DNA from: Sipunculus nudus
Taxonomy: Eukaryota; Annelida; Sipuncula; Golfingiida; Sipunculidae
Length of the DNA stretch: 64,000 nt
Assembly: GCA_026874595.1 (NCBI GenBank)
Contig: CM049308.1
Span: forward strand, 21,365,867 to 21,429,866
Reading direction: 5' to 3'
Shown here: piece by piece, positions 20,805-31,267 of the stretch
How the letters are laid out: each line of letters starts with the position of its first letter
How positions within the stretch are numbered: position 1 is the first letter of the stretch
The notes under the pieces: model-generated
Seen by the model: the letters and a program-made list of their open reading frames with translations, nothing else
Databases searched by the model: none
What the model was told of the DNA's origin: nothing
Program-made: the position numbers and the translations under genes

Positions 20805-23800
20805 GCAATGGTCAGTTACATTTGCCCAGGGGGTGGGGAAGTAGTCAGTGGTCAGATACTTTAACAGAGCGTTGGGGAAGTAGTCAGTGGTCATATACAT
20901 TGGTCCACCGAAGGGGAGGTAGTCAGTGGTCAGATACATATGTCCGGCCGTGGGAAAGTGGTCGGAGGTCTGATACATTGTTCCAACGTTGGGGAGGTAG
21001 TCAGTGGTCAGATACATTGGCCCAGCGATAGGGAAGTAATCAGTGGTCAGATACATTGGCCCAGCAGTGGGGATGTATGTAAACAGTTGTCAGATACATA
21101 AACAGAGAGGTGGGAAAGTAGTAAGTGGTCAAATACATTGGCCCAGCGGGGGGGGGGAAGTAGTCAGTGGTCAGAAAAAATTAACAGAGCTGTGGGGAGG
21201 TGGTCAGTGGTCAGATACATTGACAGAGCGGTGGGGAAGTAGTCAGTGGTCTGATACATTGTTCCAACGTTGGGGAAGTAGTCAGTGGTCAGATACATCG
21301 GTCCAGCGGTGGGGAAGTGGTCAGGGGCATTTACATTGCTCATTGGAAGTATTCAGTGGTCGGAAACATTGGTCCAGCGGAGGGGAAGTAGTCAGTGGTC
21401 AAATACATTGGTCCAGTGGTTGGGAAGTGGTCAGTGGTCAGATACATTGGTCCAGTCGTTGAGAAGTGGTCAGTGGTCAGATACATTGGCCCAGCGGTGG
21501 GGAAGTGGTCAGGGGCATTTACATTGCTCATTGGAAGTATTCAGTGGTCGGAAACATTGGTCCAGCGGAGGGGAAGTAGTCAGTGGTCAAATACATTGGT
21601 CCAGCGGGCGATGGGGAAGTAGTCAGTGGTCAGATAAATTGGCCCAGCGGTGGGGGAGTAGTCGGTAGTCAGATACATTGACAAAGCAGTGGGGAAGTAG
21701 TCAGTGGTCTGATACATTGTTCCAACGTTGGGGAAGTAGTCGGTGGTCTGATACATTGTTCCAACGTTGGGGAAGTAGTCAGTGGTCAGATACATTGGTC
21801 CAACGGTGGGGAAGTAGTCAGTGGGCAGATACATTGGTCCAGTGGTTGGAAAGTGGTCAGTGGTCAGATACATTGGTCCAGTGGTTGGGAAGTGGTCAGT
21901 GGTCAGATACATTGGTCCAGTGGTTGAGAAGTGGTCAGTGGTCAGATACATTGGCCCAGCGGTGGGGAAGTGGTCAGGGGCATTTACTTTGCCGAAGTAT
22001 TCAGTGGTCAGATACATTGGTCCAGCGGAGGGGAAGTAGTCAGTGGTCAAATACATTGGTCCAGCGGGCGATTGGGAAGTAGTCAGTGGTCAGATACATT
22101 GGCCCAGCGGTGGGGAAGTAGTCGGTAGTCAGATACATTGACAAAGCAGTGGGGAAGTAGTCAGTGGTCTGATACATTGGTCCAACGTTGGGGAAGTAGT
22201 CGGTGGTCTGATACATTGTTCCAACGTTGGGGAAGTAGTCAGTGGTCAGATACATTGGTCCAACGGTGGGGAAATAGTCGGTGGTCAGATACATTGACAG
22301 AGCGGTGGGGAAGTAGTCAGTGGTCTGATACATTGATCCAAAGTTGGGGAAGTAGACATTGGTCAGATACATTGGTCCAGCGGTGGGGAAGTAGTCAGTA
22401 GTCTGATACATTGGCCCAGCGTTGGGGAAGTAGTCAGTGGGCAGATACATTGGTCCAGTGGTTTGGAAGTGGTCAGTGGTCAGATACATTGGCCCAGCGG
22501 TGGGGAAGTGGTCAGGGGCATTTACAATGCTCCAGATTTTTTGAAAGTATTCAGTGGTAAGATACATGGGTCCAGCGGAGGGGAAGTAGTCGGTGGTCAA
22601 ATACATTGGTCCAGCGGGCGATGGGGAAGTAGTCAGTGGTCAGATATATTGGCCCAGCGATAGGGAAGTAATCAGTGGTCAGATACATTGGCCCAGCAGT
22701 GGGGATGTATGTAAACAGTGGTCAGATACATAAACAGAGAGGTGGGAAAGAAGTAAGTGGTCAAATACATTGGCCCAGCGGGGGGGGGGGGAGTAGTCAG
22801 TGGTCAGATACTTTAACAGAGCGGTGGGGAGGTATTCAGTGGTCAGATACATTGACAGAGCGGTGGGGAAGTAGTCAGTGGTCTGATACATTGTTCCAAC
22901 GTTGGGGAAGTAGTCAGTGGTCAGATACATCGGTCCAGCGGTGGGGAAGTAGTCAGTGGGCAGATACATTGGTCCAGTGGTTGGGAATTGGCCAGTGGTC
23001 AGATACATTGGTCCAGTGGTTGGGAAGTGGTCAGTGGTCAGATACATTGGTCCAGTGGTTGAGAAGTGGTCAGTGGTCAGATACATTGGCCCAGCGGTGG
23101 GAAAGTGGTCAGGGGCATTTACATTGCTCCTTGGTAGTATTCAGTGGTCAGATACATTGGTCCAGCGGAGGGGAAGTAGTCGGTGGTCAAATACATTGGT
23201 CCAGCGGGCGATGGGGGAGTAGTCAGTGGTCAGATACATTGGCCCAGCGGTGGGGAAGTAGTCAGTGGTCTGATACATTGTTCCAACGTTGGGGAAGTAG
23301 TCAGTGGTCAGACACATTGGTCCAGCGGGGGGGGGAGTAGGCAGTGGTCAGATACATTTGCCCAGGGGGGTGGGGAAGTAGTCAGTGGTCAGATACTTTA
23401 ACAGAGCGTTGGGGAAGTAGTCAGTGGTCATATACATATTGGTCCACCGAAGGGGAGGTAGTCAGTGGTCAGATACATATGTCCGGCCGTGGGAAAGTGG
23501 TCGGGGGTCTGATACATTGTTCCAACGTTGGGGAGGTAGTCAGTGGTCAGATACATTGGCCCAGCGATAGGGAAGTAATCAGTGGTCAGATACATTGGCC
23601 CAGCAGTGGGGATGTATGTAAACAGTTGGTTGGTAAGTGGTCAGTGGTCCGATACATTGGTCCAGCGGGCGATGGGGAAGTAGTCAGTGGTCAGATACAT
23701 TGTCCAGATCTGGGGAAGTGGTTAGTGGTCAGAAACATTGGTCCAGTAGTGGGGAAGCGGTCAGTAGTCACATACATTGGTCCAGTGGTTGGGAAGTGGT

Positions 23801-24033
23801 CAGTAGTCAGGTACATCGGCCGAGCGGTGGGGAAGTGATCAGTGGTCAAATACATTGGTCCAGTGATGGGAATAGGTCAGTGGTCAAATACATTGGTCCA
23901 GTGATGGGAATAGGTCAGTGGTCATTTACATTGGTCCAGTGATGAGAATAGATCAGTACTTAGATACATTAGTTACGCGGTTGGGATGTGGTCAGTGGTC
24001 AGATACCTTTGTCCAGCTCTGGGTAAGTGATCC

Positions 24034-24978
24034 AACATATTTTGTATATTATATTGAGAAAACGCGGTAAGGAAGAGACAGCCTTTATGAACATTTCTGT
24101 ATACATTTGATATTAAGGCTAATACCGCCCAGTAAACCCTAGAACCAAGTAAGCATGCTGAGTATTGTTTACCTTGCCCTATATCATATCCTTTTGGCTT
24201 CACCATGCTGTAGGTACACCTTGTACAGGAGTACGTGGCTAAAGGACGGTCAATATATAGAAATGCAAGTGGGCAAGTCGAGACTTGTTATAGTATATAT
24301 GATAAGACACAGAAGTGGCTGAGGCCATATATGAGAAGCCAGGTGTTTACTACTTACACAACGGTCCTTTAATTTAACCAATTATGTTTTATTTATGTAC
24401 TGATAAACTATATAATTGACCATAAATTATACTACAAGAAATAAGCTAGATACCTGCCCCCTTCAGAACGCTACCTGACCATTAATTCACCTACGTGTCT
24501 TATCATTCGCCCGACCCCACGTCATGTTGACACCAATTTTTTATACATAAGGTGCAAGTTTGATGAGTTCTCGGGGGGGGGGGGGGTTCTGGGGCCCCTT
24601 CTGGGACATATAGCAGTACATGATATAATGTGACAGAGACGCATGCATGCACACTTATTTATCCTGATCCGGCTTACCTCCGGTCTTGACTGAATCTGTT
24701 TATTATGACGTGCAGAATGAAAACATTGATGATAAAGTTATCTCAATCGGGCGCAGTACACGCTGGTTCAGGAGCTACGTCAGATCAGCAAAAATAGTCA
24801 CATCAACCAAAAAGATAAGATTAAACAGACTTCATGCACACAAACACAAACACACAATATTATATAAAAAGAGGAGAGATGTAACTGACAGATCACGAGC
24901 ATTGTATACTGAACATTCAGATTTTTGCGACCCCATGGACATTCAGGACGCGTTCGCTGCTCATATAGAAACAAGAAG
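24034..24978. repeat. Right flank of the main array, unit I
   Basis: This non-coding segment is shared with 56014-56956. It begins at TCCAACATATTTTGTATATTA and includes TTGAGAAAACGCGG and a module Q phrase near 24219. A poly-G tract lies near 24570. The open frame at 24686-25021 is disrupted in the unit II copy by length changes and is not supported as a gene. Confidence 0.6.
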
Positions 24979-25135
24979 TGCCAATAAACATATATTTCAT
25001 GTGTACACTGATCTACACTGAAGAATATATTATATGAATATGCATATGCCATTCCAATGTATGTATAATAAACCCTGTTGTCAAACTGAGGCTGAAAGTT
25101 TACCAAACGGTAAGCCAGACGCATATACACCCGAC

Positions 25136-25139
25136 TTAA
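25136..25139. other. Empty TTAA target site of the MITE in unit II
   Basis: The flanking words CCGAC and TATCAGTGA match the two sides of the MITE in units I and III, with a single TTAA and nothing between. This fixes the element ends and shows that insertion came after units I/III and II separated, or that the element was excised precisely in II. Confidence 0.85.
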
Positions 25140-26238
25140 TATCAGTGAATGACATGCAATGCAACAGCTTAAACATCAGATTCAATGTCGTCTTAGAATC
25201 ATAAGACTATGAGTGAGTTGTGTTTGTAATGACAAATACACTAATTAAGCATTTAATTCGGCACATCGCGCAGTATCAGAACGCCAGGTCGAAACATATT
25301 TCGTGTTTGCACACACATATACACACACAAACGAGCGCGCTGTCTTAATAAAATAAAAAAAGTAGTTCTGCTGAAACTGGAGATTTCAAGAGGCATACAG
25401 TTTTTTATACCCAGATAAGCACTGACATTCATGACATGCGCCGGGCTCATAAATGTGAGTAGTGTCTATAAAACATGGTGTATTTGTACATTACACTTCA
25501 CATTACACATTACACAGACGTATACGGCTAACGATGATATACGAACCACCCTCTTCAGTACGCAAAGACCGTATAGAAGAATGAGCAAACCGTGGAACTT
25601 TAATGAATAATCTGTGTTTATGTGTGTGTGTTACGTTTCCCTGGCCCATTGAACTCGCAGCATTTCAGCCATACAGGTTAAATTAACAGGTAATATTATG
25701 TACACCACCGGGAAAAGCGGAAAGAAATGGACAGACTTATACGAACACATCTACAATTACAATAGAAAGGTAAATGTTGAACACCGACCATATAGTTGTA
25801 AAGTTGTATGTTAGACACAGACCATATACATAAGTACTGTCCCATACAGTCCTCGGAACACTCTGTCGAGGAATGTCTGTATTTTTTAATATTTACCGCT
25901 TAGTTTAACCCCCCCCCCCCCCCCCACCTAAAAATCATTTACTAGATAAATACTTCTATTAACTGTGAAAAATAAATAAATGTCAATAGAGATCATCTTA
26001 AAATATTTTTATAGTTACCAAATGTATAAAGGAATATGTCCATTTATTTTTTTTCAAATATTTTCCACAAACTGGGCACGTTGAAACTTTCACTTTTCAA
26101 ATTTTACACATACCAGGAAAAAATATGTTATTGTTTGACACTAATTATTATATGGTTTTGCGGTGAGAATGTTGAAAATTTTGTGGTCACATTTTTTTAA
26201 AAGAAAAGACATGCAAACTGACATTTTCTTTTTCCCAG

Positions 26239-26348
26239 ATCCATCCAGTACAGCAACTATTGACAGGAAACAAATAGTCAGAAGGATAAATAGAAAGATG
26301 TATGGTCGATGTAATGTATGTTTCAGTGCGAAAATAGAAGCTGAATAA
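26239..26348 (+). CDS. Weak candidate 3'-terminal exon, copy 1
   Basis: A good splice-acceptor context (TTTTCTTTTTCCCAG, ending at 26238) is followed by an open frame to TAA at 26346-26348. It encodes DPSSTATIDRKQ..., ending YGRCNVCFSAKIEAE, a composition that looks protein-like: basic, with a C-x-x-C pair. The frame is also open upstream to an ATG at 26163. The second copy (38631-38740) keeps the frame with one residue change (A to E). There are no upstream exons in the window, and I do not recognise the protein. It may be a captured exon or chance. Confidence 0.2.
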
Positions 26349-26889
26349 GCTTTCATTTATTTACTCAAATGACAAACCTCTGATAAAATTCTTCTTCAGG
26401 AACACAATCAAAATGTGTGATTTAAAGAAGGATTTTACTAGTGTTTTAAAAAAAAAAAGACATGTTATAATATGTCTGTCCAACATGCCATCGCAAGCAG
26501 TCATTCCGTTACCTTAGTTTTGTCATTCTATGGTAGAGCTTATGTTTATACATATTTATATTTTAAATTGTGATCCTAATTGTGAATGCTAAGGGCTAAT
26601 TCTCCTACTTCATTAGTTTTCTAACTCTATTAACATTGATGCTGTGAACTCAAGCCATATGCAGGGCATGTGGTCACAGAATGATATAGGCTGGTGAGCA
26701 AACCAGCCTGTATCTACACATGGCTGATTAAGGGTCTCCAACTGTGTGTTTTGTCAAACTGATGTATGTGCTCTTAGCTCAGCACATATGCCTTTATATA
26801 TAATGAAATTCAGTTCATATGTACCTTGCTATTAGTTTTAACAGAATCCAGATTTTCTAAATCATTCCTTTTGTTACTATGAAGATAAT

Positions 26890-27353
26890 TGTTATTTTAG
26901 TGGAATTATAGAAATGTCTATAAATTTGGATTGCAGTATCATTGCCATTTATTATATAAATACTAAATACTATGTACTGATTTTGAGCACACATGTTCAT
27001 ATAAAATCTATCTTTAATCAGTGTAAAATTCAGAGAAATCTATGCAGTAACTTTTAAATTATGACTATATTTCTATATGATCTAAAACACAGAATTCCTA
27101 ATCTTAGTTCATTTAGCCCTATCGAGATAGCGTGGGTCAGTTGTAAACTGACCAATGAGCTCCCTGCTGGCAGTTATTACATAAGGCCAGCGGGACTGTT
27201 AAGGGGCAGTCAGGCAGCAGACACGGAGAGTCCAGCACCAGCCAGCCAGCCATTACAATGTTTGATGTATGCCATATTTGTTGTAACTGGAATCAGTAAA
27301 TTGTGAATAAAGGATTGTGAAACAAGATTGTTCTATCAAGATCCCGCGTGACA
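26890..27353 (+). mobile_element. Putative solo LTR, copy 1
   Basis: The sequence starts TGTTATT and ends GCGTGACA, with short inverted ends TGT...ACA. It is flanked by a 5-bp duplication, ATAAT, at 26885-26889 and 27354-27358. Within it, a perfect inverted repeat GGTCAGTT/AACTGACC lies at 27135-27153, a GC-richer stretch follows from 27180, and AATAAA occurs near 27306, as in the R region of a long terminal repeat. No primer-binding site or internal retroelement region follows, so it would be a solo LTR. The family is unknown. A chance 5-bp match is possible, so confidence is limited. Confidence 0.4.
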
Positions 27354-27848
27354 ATAATTCCTTAACCCATTAAAAGTTTAAATATTCTAGTAATTCTAAT
27401 AAATTTAAATAAATTCACTTTAACATATTGAACCGTTGTCATGTTGTCTGTGGAATGATCCTATAAATATATTTTATTCTCTGCACACTTCACAGAGATT
27501 TTCAGGTTTTCACACCAAGGTACAAAAGTGAGATTTCTCTGAATCATTCCGTAACCAATGCTGATTAATTAACCAAATTTGCCTTCTTAAGTCCATACAA
27601 AAAAAAAGTTTATAAAATTACTTCACTAACCCTACACTACCCCAGGAAATATTTTATATTTGAAATAAGTGATTATTTACTGAATTATTTAATTGAAAAT
27701 AGTCCAAAATCTGATTCCATTACTCGCGGACTTGCCCAAATGTTATTTTTGAGTACTGGTATTAAACCACTTTGGAATAAATATCCCAAAAATATGCATG
27801 TCTGGGGGTCCATGCTCTCTGGTAAAGGAGGCTAGATTGGCCACTGTC

Positions 27849-27872
27849 TTTTTGATCACTGTTGATCAAAAA
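27849..27872. other. Perfect 10-bp hairpin
   Basis: TTTTTGATCA and its reverse complement are separated by CTGT. The second copy lies at 40239-40262. The run of T and A at the arm ends could form a cruciform or act as a weak terminator-like hairpin. No function is evident. Confidence 0.6.
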
Positions 27873-28130
27873 AGCATCATGGCGGCAAGCAGCTAAAACT
27901 TGTACACATCGGGGAAATTTATTTTCTTCATACTCTTGTTTAACATGAAACTGGCATATGTATTTGGAACTTATTTCTCGTGGTGCATGTGCATGTATTG
28001 TTCGACAGTGTTATACTAAATACAACTATTCCCGAGCCAAGACAGGTTACAAAGGTGAGGGCCACTGGACATTATGCATTGAACCTGCCAGGCTCATAGA
28101 GCCACTTTTGACAACTGTTTAAAGCAAAAT

Positions 28131-28182
28131 CAGTGGCGTCAATTTTTCTTCCAGGTTGGGGGGGATGACTTTGTATATAGGC

Positions 28183-28226
<44 letters not shown>

Positions 28227-28253
28227 ATTTCAGCGTCTCTGAGTGACATATTC

Positions 28254-28313
<60 letters not shown>

Positions 28314-28592
28314 TTATATAGATATATAATTATATATAAATACTTAATCATATTTAAAATAATTATAATGTTTTAGAAAATCAGTTATTTTGTGAATTCT
28401 AAGCAAGGTTTAGATATAAATTTTTTTAGTGAATAGATCTAAAGTCTTTAATTATATTGATTAATAAATTTCATTTGCAATATTATAATATTTTTCTCTG
28501 AAAAGTGGGGGGATGATTACATTGACCATCCCCCCCTTGCCAAAAAGTGGGGGATATATATACCCCCCATACCCCCTATATTGACGCCCCTG
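28131..28592. mobile_element. hAT-type MITE with 8-bp TSD, copy 1
   Basis: The ends are inverted repeats: the left end starts CAGTGGCGTCAAT, and the right end on the other strand starts CAGGGGCGTCAATATAGGGG. The element is flanked by AGCAAAAT at 28123-28130 and at 28593-28600, an 8-bp duplication typical of hAT transposons. The 462-bp element has no coding capacity and contains two TA microsatellites (about 28184-28224 and 28255-28320). Just inside the ends it has G-rich (left) and C-rich (right) runs. Confidence 0.85.
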
Positions 28593-29922
28593 AGCAAAAT
28601 ATACATGTTTGAAATGTACATGTGCAACATTCCATCTTCTGGGGCAAGGCTGAAATGTGCAAAGGTCTCTGGCATGACGTCATAAGTGCCAGTGCTTTGA
28701 AGCAGCATATTACACCCAAGCCAATACACACAACCAAAACATCACTATCGCTTAAAATATTGTCATTTCTGTCAAAAATTATCCACTGAACATGGGACCT
28801 TATTCAAATAGGAGAGAAACCTACTTGTTTCTGCAACGGATCTAGCATGCGAACATACAGAATGAATAAAAATTCATGGACAGCAGATGGAAATGAATAA
28901 CATTTAATGTTATCCTTTCAATGTTTGTACTTAAGTACGTGCTACCATCCACGTTTGAAGTGACTATGAATGCCTAATGTGCATATACAAATCTGTTTGG
29001 TTCATGTTAATATAAATACGATAAAAGCTAATTGTGGACTCCCATCCACCATCTTGCTTATTTGCCCCACACAGCCAAAAATGCAATGACATTTTTCAGC
29101 TTCATTTTAATAAAAGTGTTTACCATAAGTAACAGATTAAAGTCTATCACCAGACATGCATATTAGACAGGCAACAAACTGTTGTAGGGCTTGCACAATA
29201 TTAAGGTTGTCAAATATCTGCCATTGCCATTTCTGTTATTTGTCATAATGGTAGAGACATGGAATCAAAGAGGAGAAAACAGATGGGGTTACGCTTTGAT
29301 GACGAGTGAAACCCTTTGGGCTCCAAATGAAACTAACCAATCATCACCAATGGTGATGTCATTTAACCTTTTCCTCTGGTGAATTATTTGCAATAAAGGC
29401 ACGCACATTTCCTTAAAAATAGGTTAGAAGTTTTTTACCTATCAAGCTCTGCAGTAAATCTAAAAGTATTATATGTCCCTGTCTTCAATTACATAGGTCC
29501 AAAAGAAACAAGGTGTTCCCCGGGTAACATGACATTACCTGTCGTACAAACTTGCCTTCAGACCCCTGAGCCTTTATCTGAAAGATTGTTTTTCCTAACA
29601 AAATACTTTTCCCCCGAAACTTTCAGAAAATGGTGTTCTACTGTAGTTATAATAACTGGTGCGATGGACTCTCCATGGTGTATATGTTGGCATGCAGTAG
29701 TTATCATGTTCCAGGGTGGCAGAAGGAAGAACTATATCATATGGATACATGTCTTTCAGTATATGTGCATTATACAGGGCTGAACTTCAGGGGGCTAAAA
29801 CAGCAATTGACCTATCCACCAGAGCCCAAATGCTCCGCCCTTTTAACCTAATTATTACAATCAGCCCCCTACACAGAAAGTCTTCCATGCCCATGGTAGC
29901 GAGAGCTTCTTACAATATAATA

Positions 29923-30060
29923 ATGACGTCACGAAGGTCGATGACGCATGACGTCATATTGACTGACGTCATCAAGTGGTATCACTGTCCTCATATCGCA
30001 GTCATTGTGAAATGTTTTGCAATATTTTGGATTATTTGTCTCATACAATTTACATGCCAG
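29923..30060 (+). CDS. Weak candidate first coding exon with signal anchor, copy 1
   Basis: The ATG at 29923 opens a 46-codon frame ending exactly at a strong splice donor (CCAG then GTAAGA at 30061). The peptide begins MTSRRSMTHDV and has a hydrophobic segment HIAVIVKCFAIFWIICLIQF, which could be a signal anchor. The frame also extends upstream to 29716. In copy 2 (42320-42457) the only difference is a synonymous change, while indels begin directly after the donor. No further exon is visible and no family is recognised, so this could be chance. Confidence 0.15.
29924..29971. promoter_or_regulatory. Cluster of three palindromic CRE motifs, copy 1
   Basis: TGACGTCA occurs at 29924-29931, 29949-29956 and 29964-29971, with the related TGACGCAT at 29942. 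A further TGACGTCA lies at 28675-28682. Three perfect 8-bp palindromes in 48 bp is far above chance. TGACGTCA is the binding site of CREB/ATF bZIP factors. Whether it drives anything here is unknown. Confidence 0.5.
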
Positions 30061-30127
30061 GTAAGACATTATTATTACTGACTCGGTAGTCAGTGGAATC
30101 GTTCCTGCAGCCTATAGCCTAGATTTT

Positions 30128-31267
30128 TAGCTCAGATGACTATATTGTCCGTCGTCCGTCCGTCCAATAAAAAATTGGTACCTTATATTTTGCCCAACTT
30201 TGGCCACGGCACGTTTTTTTTTTTTTCCTGTAAGTACTGTGGATTTAATTTTCACAGCATGTGCACATAAGGATTTAATCTGTTAAAATCTGAAATTTGA
30301 AAATAAAAGCTGCAAAATTAGGCTAGTTATTAATTTTTTTTGGAGGCTCTTGTTGTATTCCCTTACATTGTCAAGCAGTCCACTTTGGTCACTGTAGGTC
30401 ATTCAGTGCAGCTCTCTATGCTCCCTGGGCTGTTGACATAATGTTATGCAATCCCATCACTACGGCAAGCCCTCTCTCCACTGAGTAGAGCTTGATCAGG
30501 CTGTCTGCAGTTAATACCATACCGCAGGGAGTCTTTTTCTCTTCCCCCCCCCCCCACCCCATTCTGTTGACAGACCTGTACTATGAACTAGATGAATCTT
30601 AAAATTAACATTTTTTCAGCAACGAACAGTTACAACAGACCTCTCCCCCCACCCACCCCTTCAATACACAAGACTAACAAACAAGATGAATCTCAAATTT
30701 TAATGTTAAATAAATTCTTTTTGATGAGACTTGGACAATTTTGATTTTTTAAAGAAAAAAATTTCAGAAATTTAATCCTAATATTCAAATGTGATAAAAT
30801 ATTAGGATCTAATGTAAGTGCTAACTGACAAGATTTAAGAAGATATAAATACTTTGTAGCATTTCATTCATATCTCTTAAAGTTGGCGGGGCCTAGGTGT
30901 GAAAAACACTGTTAACTTAGTATTAAAATTGGAAATATTGGTCAAACTTTGTGGGATTAATTTTTAACTCACTCATGGCCATATATTTATCTTTTGAAAA
31001 CTTAATTACCTTCACACATTATTTGTTTATGAAATGTTACTTTTATATAACACTTACCGTAGGCCTATTTGTTCCCTTGGTGCATCACTTAATGGTTTAG
31101 CTCATGTCCATTATTCTATAATTTTCAAAGTTTCATTTTAGCAGGGCCATTTTCTCATAGCTTTTCTAATGATAATATACATGAAAAACCAAAAGAAATA
31201 AAATATTTTGCAGTTACTAATATTTTCCAAAATTCAGGTGAGCGATGTGACCCATGGGTCCCTTGTT
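30128..31267. mobile_element. 1.15-kb TAGCTCAG...CCCTTGTT dispersed repeat, copy 1
   Basis: The element starts TAGCTCAGATGACTATA and soon carries GTCCGTCGTCCGTCCGTCC. It ends GGTGAGCGATGTGACCCATG followed by GGTCCCTTGTT. The layout matches that of the 5622-6573 element: a self-complementary head (clearer in the copy at 42522), a GTCCGTC block, and a ...GAGCG.TGTGACCC.TGGGTC.CTTGTT tail. The bodies are unrelated, so the two would be members of one superfamily with exchanged interiors. No coding capacity is seen. Confidence 0.55.

Larger units (their letters stand above)
12050..24033 (+). repeat. Main 39-bp satellite array, unit I
   Basis: Roughly 270 monomers of exactly or nearly 39 bp, all head-to-tail, share the core GGTCAGATACATTGGTCCAG followed by a G-rich part such as CGGTGGGGAAGTAGTCAGT. 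The monomer carries GTCAG twice, 7 bp apart. The plus strand is G-rich and C-poor (about 15 G to 6 C per monomer). Length variation is concentrated in poly-G runs after CCAGC. Because 39 is 13 codons, open frames recur with 13-residue periods, such as WSDTLVQRWGSSQ and VVRYIGPVVGKWS on the plus strand and MYLTTDYFPTAGP on the minus strand. No start site, splice signal or unique domain supports translation. Two pieces of flank (12329-12965 and 16211-16845) interrupt the array. Confidence 0.95.
1..24978 (+). repeat. Macro-unit I of a head-to-tail tandem array
   Basis: The order of modules seen here recurs from 24979 and again from 56957. Position 1 corresponds to 24979 and to 56957, where the same TCAATAAACAT...GTGTACACTGATCTACACTG stretch starts each time. 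Unit I contains the MITE at 160-602, the 3.05-kb insertion at 1536-4586, a degenerate 39-bp array at 6869-7848, a 31-bp minisatellite near 8980 and the long 39-bp array at 12050-24033. The boundary is set only by where the window starts, so the true phase of the unit is unknown. No gene is supported anywhere in the unit. Confidence 0.85.

Noticed and set aside
12050-24033. CRISPR-like array of regularly spaced repeats
   Set aside because: Repeats are contiguous, with no unique spacers of constant length, and the context is eukaryotic. It is a satellite.
24686-25021. Plus-strand frame of 111 residues in the right flank
   Set aside because: The homologous segment in unit II (about 56680-57000) has length differences that break the frame, and no domain is recognisable.
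27061-27306. Frame of 81 residues conserved in both duplicates (39451-39696)
   Set aside because: It lies wholly within the putative LTR and the copies are young, so conservation is not informative.
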